28,978 nt of DNA from Chitinophagaceae bacterium UBA4857 (lineage in GTDB: Bacteria > Bacteroidota > Bacteroidia > Chitinophagales > Chitinophagaceae): positions 1-28,978 of the forward strand of contig DHEF01000028.1 of NCBI GenBank assembly GCA_002399735.1. Reading direction: 5' to 3'. Made by a program: the position numbers and the translations under genes. Below, piece by piece: positions 25,517 through 28,978 of this stretch (position 1 is its first letter; the number at the start of each line of letters is the position of its first letter). The notes under the pieces were generated by a model. The model did no database searches. It was not told where the DNA came from and worked only from the letters and a program-made list of their open reading frames with translations.

Positions 25517-25570
25517 AATTATAACTCGCCAAAACTCGTAAAAAAAGTGAGTTTTGGCGAATTATAATTT
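25516..25570. repeat. Right 55-bp terminal inverted repeat, itself a hairpin
   Basis: Two 22-base arms (25516-25537, 25549-25570) around an 11-base A-rich loop, with one mispair that is C-A on the plus strand and G-T on the minus strand. It begins in the last base of the ATPase stop codon and is inverted relative to the left repeat, as shown by the asymmetric loop (ACTCACTTTTTT on the side outward from the gene in both). Confidence 0.85.
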
Positions 25571-25665
25571 TAAATAAAAAGTGCTGATTTCACAATTAAT
25601 AAATTTGATAGTTAATATATTACAATAGAAACATTTTAAAATTAAATTATATACCCCACCCTTAA

Positions 25666-25750
25666 CACGATGCTGATTAGCGTACCGAACGATGCAGTGA
25701 GTGACACAACGAAAGCTCATCTGTATTACTGCAGCTGGTAAACTAAAAAT
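25666..25750 (+). repeat. Dispersed intergenic repeat, copy D
   Basis: Begins CACGATGCTGATTAG, then CGTACCGAACGATGCA, core GTGAGTGACACAAC (25697-25710), then a diverged AAGCTCATCTGTATTACTGC and CAGCTGGTAAACTAAAAAT. The left half is nearly the same as copy A. In the 476-base gap 25517-25992 the stretches 25571-25665 and 25751-25913 show nothing else recognisable. Confidence 0.8.
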
Positions 25751-25913
25751 ACTAGTCCCTTATCAGCACTTCTCAGCAGGAACTGGTATGGCCTGCAATT
25801 AAAAACATATCAAAAGCAAGTCCTTTATTAACAATACGTTAACACCTATTAAACTCTACTTTATTCATCCCGTCTAATTACCACTTATCCTTCCCTCAAC
25901 CCATATTTATATT

Positions 25914-25942
25914 GTCATAAAAGCGTCAGCAGGTTTTATGAC
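25914..25942. promoter_or_regulatory. Perfect 9-bp dyad upstream of the TonB receptor gene
   Basis: GTCATAAAA, an 11-base spacer and TTTTATGAC form an exact inverted repeat ending 50 bases before the start codon at 25993. The sequence ACATTTGC, a near match to the -7 box, overlaps its right end, so a protein bound here would cover the promoter. Confidence 0.5.
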
Positions 25943-25992
25943 ATTTGCACGTCTAAAGTTTGCCTGAAAGGGCGATAAATACAAAGTAACTA

Positions 25993-28668
25993 ATGAAAAG
26001 ATTTTTGGGAGTTTTAACCTCGCTATTACTAACTGTAATTACACTTCATGCACAGCCCGGTTCGGGTAACAGATCAGGTGGTGGTGCAGGTATGTCAAAC
26101 GGTGCATTTTATGGTAAAATTATTGACTCGGTTACCGGCAAGGGCCTGGATGCGGCATCGGTACAACTTTATACCAATAAGTTTGACAGCGCCAGCAAAA
26201 GCATGAAACAAGTGCTGGCCAGCGGCATGTTAACTAAGGCAAACGGTGATTTTAGATTAGAAGGTTTACCTGCCATGGGGCAATATACCCTTGTTATTAG
26301 TGCTATTGGCTTTAAAGAAGTAAGCCAACCGGTAGCTTTTATTGATAAGGCCATGATGGACAAAATGCGTTCGGGTACTGCTGATATGAGTGCCATGATG
26401 GGTGCTTTGGATAAAGACTTAGGCAATATTAAACTGGCTATTGACCAGCAAATATTGGGTAACGTAACAGTAGCATCTACCAAACCATTGGTGCAACTGG
26501 CTATTGACCGTAAAGTATATAATGTTGAAAAAGATTTAGCAGCAACCAGTGGTGGTACCGCTGCTGATGTAATGAAAAATGTGCCATCGTTGAATGTAGA
26601 TATTGATGGTAATGTAACCTTACGTAACAGCAGCCCGCAAATTTTTGTAGATGGCCGCCCTACTACCCTTACATTGGATCAGATACCAGCCGATCAGATT
26701 GCCAGCGTAGAAGTAATTACCAATCCATCAGCAAAGTTTGATGCATCGGGTGGTACCGGTGGTATTTTAAATATTGTTTTGAAAAAAGCCCGTCGTGTGG
26801 GTTACAGTGGTAATATACGTGCTGGTATTGATATGCGTGGCAAGTATAACCTGGGTGGTGATATTAATGTACGCCAGGGTAAAGTAAACTTTTTTGCCAA
26901 TGCTAACTATGGTCAGCGTAAAAGTATATCAGATGGTACTACAGACAGGCTTACCAGTATAAAACCACCCAACACAAATATGAACCAGGTGGACGAAAGT
27001 ATTAGAGATGGTTATTTTGCTTTTGGTCGTGCCGGTTTAGATTATTTTATTAATAACCGAAATACTATTACTATTTCGGGTAGTGCAGTACGTGGTGTAT
27101 TTAAAAACAAGACCAACAGCGATATTTTTGTTGATACCTTGTTTGCTGTAGATCCTAAACGTTCTTACACTAACCGTTATTCCAGTGGCGAGGGTAGTTT
27201 TAATAACTACGGTGGGGCTTTAGGTTATGTACGCAATTTTCAAAAAAGTGGTCACCAACTTACTGCCGATGCAAATTTTAATGCCAGTAAAAGTGACAAC
27301 TTTAGTTTAGTAGTAAATAATATTCAGCCAAACTACCCTTTGGGTTCATCAGCCTATGTGTATCGCCAGCAACAAACAGGTAAAGGCAATAACCAACAAA
27401 TTACTTTTCAAACAGACTACGTTAATCCGTTAACTGATAAATCAAAACTGGAAGCAGGTATCAGGTACAACCAACGTAATAACAATAGCAATAACAATAT
27501 TGGTGTTGTAGATAATAATGGTAATGTAAATATCTTGGCTCCATTAAGCTCTAAGTTTAAATATACCGATCGTATTTATGCTGCTTACACTACCTACACC
27601 GGTACTTTTTCTGAAACATTTGGTTACATGGTTGGTCTACGTGTAGAAGGTTCTGATTACTCAGGCCGTGTACACAGTGCAGTTAAAGATGGTACAGGTT
27701 TTAAAGACACATCTAATACCTACAGCATCAGCTACCCTATTAGTTTTTTCCCAAGTGTTTTCTTATCTAAAAAATTAAATGCTACACAGGATTTACAATT
27801 AAACTATAGCCGTCGTATTAATCGTCCTAACTTTTTCCAGTTATTTCCTTTTACCGATTATTCCGACTCGCTTAACCTTAGTCGTGGTAACCCGGGTTTA
27901 AAACCTGAGTTTACAAACTCTATCGAAATTTCTTACCAAAAAACATTTCCTAAAAATAACAGCTTGTTAATATCGGCTTATTACAAACACACTACCGATT
28001 TAATAACCCGTTATCAGTCAGAAGAAAAAAATCCGATTAACGATTCAGCAGTTTTTGTAAGCACATTCATTAATGCCAATTCAAGTTTTGTAGGCGGTCT
28101 GGAGTTTGTTAGCAAAAACCGTATTACTAAATGGTGGGATATTACCAGTAACTTAAACCTGTTTACCTCTAAAATTAATGTAGACGATCCGGCAATTGCT
28201 ACAACCAATCAATTATATAGCTGGTTTGCTAAAATTAATAACAGCTTTAAGCTACCAAAAAACTTTACATTACAAGTAACCGGCGATTATATTTCTAAAA
28301 CCGTATTATCACCGGGGGGCTCATCAAGCCAAGGTGGTGGCGGTGGTTGGGGACCAACCGTTAGCGGTAGTGCCCAAGGCTATACCAAACCAAGTTATAG
28401 TGTAGATGCTGCATTACGTTACGAGTTCTTAAAAAACAAAGCGGCATCGGTTACTTTAAATGTTAGCGATATTTTTAAAACCCGTATCAACGATATGTAC
28501 ACACAATCGGGTAGCTTTTGGCAACACTCTGTACGTACCCGCGACCAACAGTTTTTCCGCTTAAACTTCGCTTATCGTTTTGGTAAGTTTGATGCTTCCT
28601 TATTTAAACGTAAAAACATACGTGGCGAGCAGGAGAATATGCAGAACAGTATGCAAGGCGCACAATAA
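25993..28668 (+). CDS. TonB-dependent receptor-like outer-membrane beta-barrel protein
   Basis: An 891-residue outer-membrane protein: signal peptide (MKRFLGVLTSLLLTVITLHA-Q), carboxypeptidase-regulatory-like domain at about 37-115 (GAFYGKIIDSVTGKGLDAASVQLY), a Met-rich insertion at 121-143, a plug-like domain at about 160-265 (VYNVEKDLAATSGGTAADVMKNVPSL, PQIFVDGRPTTLTLDQIPADQIASVEVITNPSAKFDASGGTGGILNIVLKK) and a long barrel (YSRRINRPNFFQLFPF, NPGLKPEFTNSIEISYQK are typical). It belongs to the outer-membrane beta-barrel family related to TonB receptors, without an obvious SusC signature or adjacent SusD. The cargo is unknown. Gly-rich SSQGGGGGWGP sits in a late loop. It is monocistronic, between a dyad at 25914-25942 and a terminator at 28677-28703, and flanked by repeats D and E. 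Confidence 0.9.
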   Translation: MKRFLGVLTSLLLTVITLHAQPGSGNRSGGGAGMSNGAFYGKIIDSVTGKGLDAASVQLYTNKFDSASKSMKQVLASGMLTKANGDFRLEGLPAMGQYTLVISAIGFKEVSQPVAFIDKAMMDKMRSGTADMSAMMGALDKDLGNIKLAIDQQILGNVTVASTKPLVQLAIDRKVYNVEKDLAATSGGTAADVMKNVPSLNVDIDGNVTLRNSSPQIFVDGRPTTLTLDQIPADQIASVEVITNPSAKFDASGGTGGILNIVLKKARRVGYSGNIRAGIDMRGKYNLGGDINVRQGKVNFFANANYGQRKSISDGTTDRLTSIKPPNTNMNQVDESIRDGYFAFGRAGLDYFINNRNTITISGSAVRGVFKNKTNSDIFVDTLFAVDPKRSYTNRYSSGEGSFNNYGGALGYVRNFQKSGHQLTADANFNASKSDNFSLVVNNIQPNYPLGSSAYVYRQQQTGKGNNQQITFQTDYVNPLTDKSKLEAGIRYNQRNNNSNNNIGVVDNNGNVNILAPLSSKFKYTDRIYAAYTTYTGTFSETFGYMVGLRVEGSDYSGRVHSAVKDGTGFKDTSNTYSISYPISFFPSVFLSKKLNATQDLQLNYSRRINRPNFFQLFPFTDYSDSLNLSRGNPGLKPEFTNSIEISYQKTFPKNNSLLISAYYKHTTDLITRYQSEEKNPINDSAVFVSTFINANSSFVGGLEFVSKNRITKWWDITSNLNLFTSKINVDDPAIATTNQLYSWFAKINNSFKLPKNFTLQVTGDYISKTVLSPGGSSSQGGGGGWGPTVSGSAQGYTKPSYSVDAALRYEFLKNKAASVTLNVSDIFKTRINDMYTQSGSFWQHSVRTRDQQFFRLNFAYRFGKFDASLFKRKNIRGEQENMQNSMQGAQ

Positions 28669-28676
28669 TATTTTTC

Positions 28677-28703
28677 AAAAGCCCCTCAAGTTGAGGGGCT
28701 TTT
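28677..28703 (+). terminator. Rho-independent terminator after the TonB receptor gene
   Basis: AAAAGCCCCTC, loop AAGTT, GAGGGGCTTTT is a perfect stem followed by ATTTTG. It starts nine bases after the stop codon. The A-tract on the other side means it may also work for minus-strand transcription. Confidence 0.9.
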
Positions 28704-28815
28704 ATTTTGTTACCCGGCAGTAGGAATGCTAATAAACCCATCGAGCTTCGCTCTTTCCCTTCGTTTCACTCGTGCACCTAAAGGGGCTTTAAAGCCTGAG
28801 TAAGTATAATGATTG

Positions 28816-28897
28816 TTTGTAGCCAGCGTCCCACCCTTGATTGAACTTTACTTGCGTCGCACTCTTGTACTGCAACAATTCTATTGGCCAATATGCA
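28816..28897 (-). repeat. Dispersed intergenic repeat, copy E (diverged)
   Basis: On the minus strand it reads TGCATATTGGCCAATAGAATT, then GTTGCAGTACAA, GAGTGCGACGCAAG in place of the core, and ends GCTGGCTACAAA. The first half and the far end align with copy C; the core and the part after it differ. The remainder of 28704-28978 has no gene: a stem CTCCG-N9-CGGAG near 28910 and the short palindrome CGACATTTGTCG (28936-28947) were seen, and AGCATTGTG near the window end may be the start of another diverged copy. Confidence 0.6.
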
Positions 28898-28978
28898 GTA
28901 CTCCGCATTTTAATCGGAGAAACCTGCGTAAGCCCCGACATTTGTCGTGGGTAACTTTACTCAGCATTGTGCAAGGTG

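Noticed and set aside
1..28978. CRISPR array, tRNA or rRNA gene, integrase or transposase
   Set aside because: Looked for and not seen; the dispersed repeats are far apart and not regularly spaced, so they are not a CRISPR array.

Overview
The window reads as chromosomal DNA of a Bacteroidota bacterium, most likely of the Chitinophagaceae type. Supporting signs are a SusC/SusD pair with an ECF sigma/FecR regulator, a type IX secretion (T9SS) type B C-terminal domain, a PorP/SprF-like protein, TAnnTTTG promoter boxes, AT-rich leaders without Shine-Dalgarno sequences, and the family-level look of RimO and the phosphohexomutase. The genus is inference. No rRNA, tRNA, CRISPR array, transposase or integrase was seen.

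Layout. (1) 1-209 holds a dispersed intergenic repeat (copy A). (2) 210-13116 is a minus-strand block. It reads, in transcription order, ECF sigma factor, FecR anti-sigma, SusC with an STN domain, SusD, a GH18 lipoprotein with an intact DxxDxDxE motif, a 1004-residue discoidin/FN3 protein with a T9SS type B sorting domain, and PorP/SprF, followed by a second, orphan ECF sigma factor. This is a polysaccharide-utilisation locus, probably for GlcNAc-containing glycans such as N-glycans or chitin-like chains. The SusC STN domain probably signals through FecR to the sigma factor, and the locus appears to carry its own T9SS-exported surface protein and PorP partner. (3) 13350-16236 has a phosphohexomutase and a divergent DUF2279 gene. 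(4) 16303-17341 is an esterase gene enclosed by two inverted copies of the dispersed repeat that nearly touch its start and stop codons. (5) 17355-23791 is ordinary chromosome: a GT9 glycosyltransferase, an OmpR-type response regulator with its histidine kinase, a degenerate UspA-like protein, a bestrophin-family channel and rimO. (6) 24039-25570 is a 1.5-kb unit: an AAA ATPase fused to a PD-(D/E)XK nuclease domain, bracketed by 55-bp terminal inverted repeats (50/55 identical), each itself a hairpin. (7) 25571-28978 has repeat copy D, a dyad operator-like site, a TonB-dependent receptor-like outer membrane protein, a terminator and a repeat-rich tail (copy E).

The two most unusual things are the repeat-bounded genes. 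One is the hairpin-ended ATPase-nuclease unit. The other is a family of about 85-bp intergenic repeats (core GTGAGTGACACAAC, five copies plus fragments) whose copies alternate in orientation and bracket the esterase and the TonB receptor. Neither has a visible transposase, so both are candidates for elements moved by a factor encoded elsewhere. All alignments and counts were made by hand.
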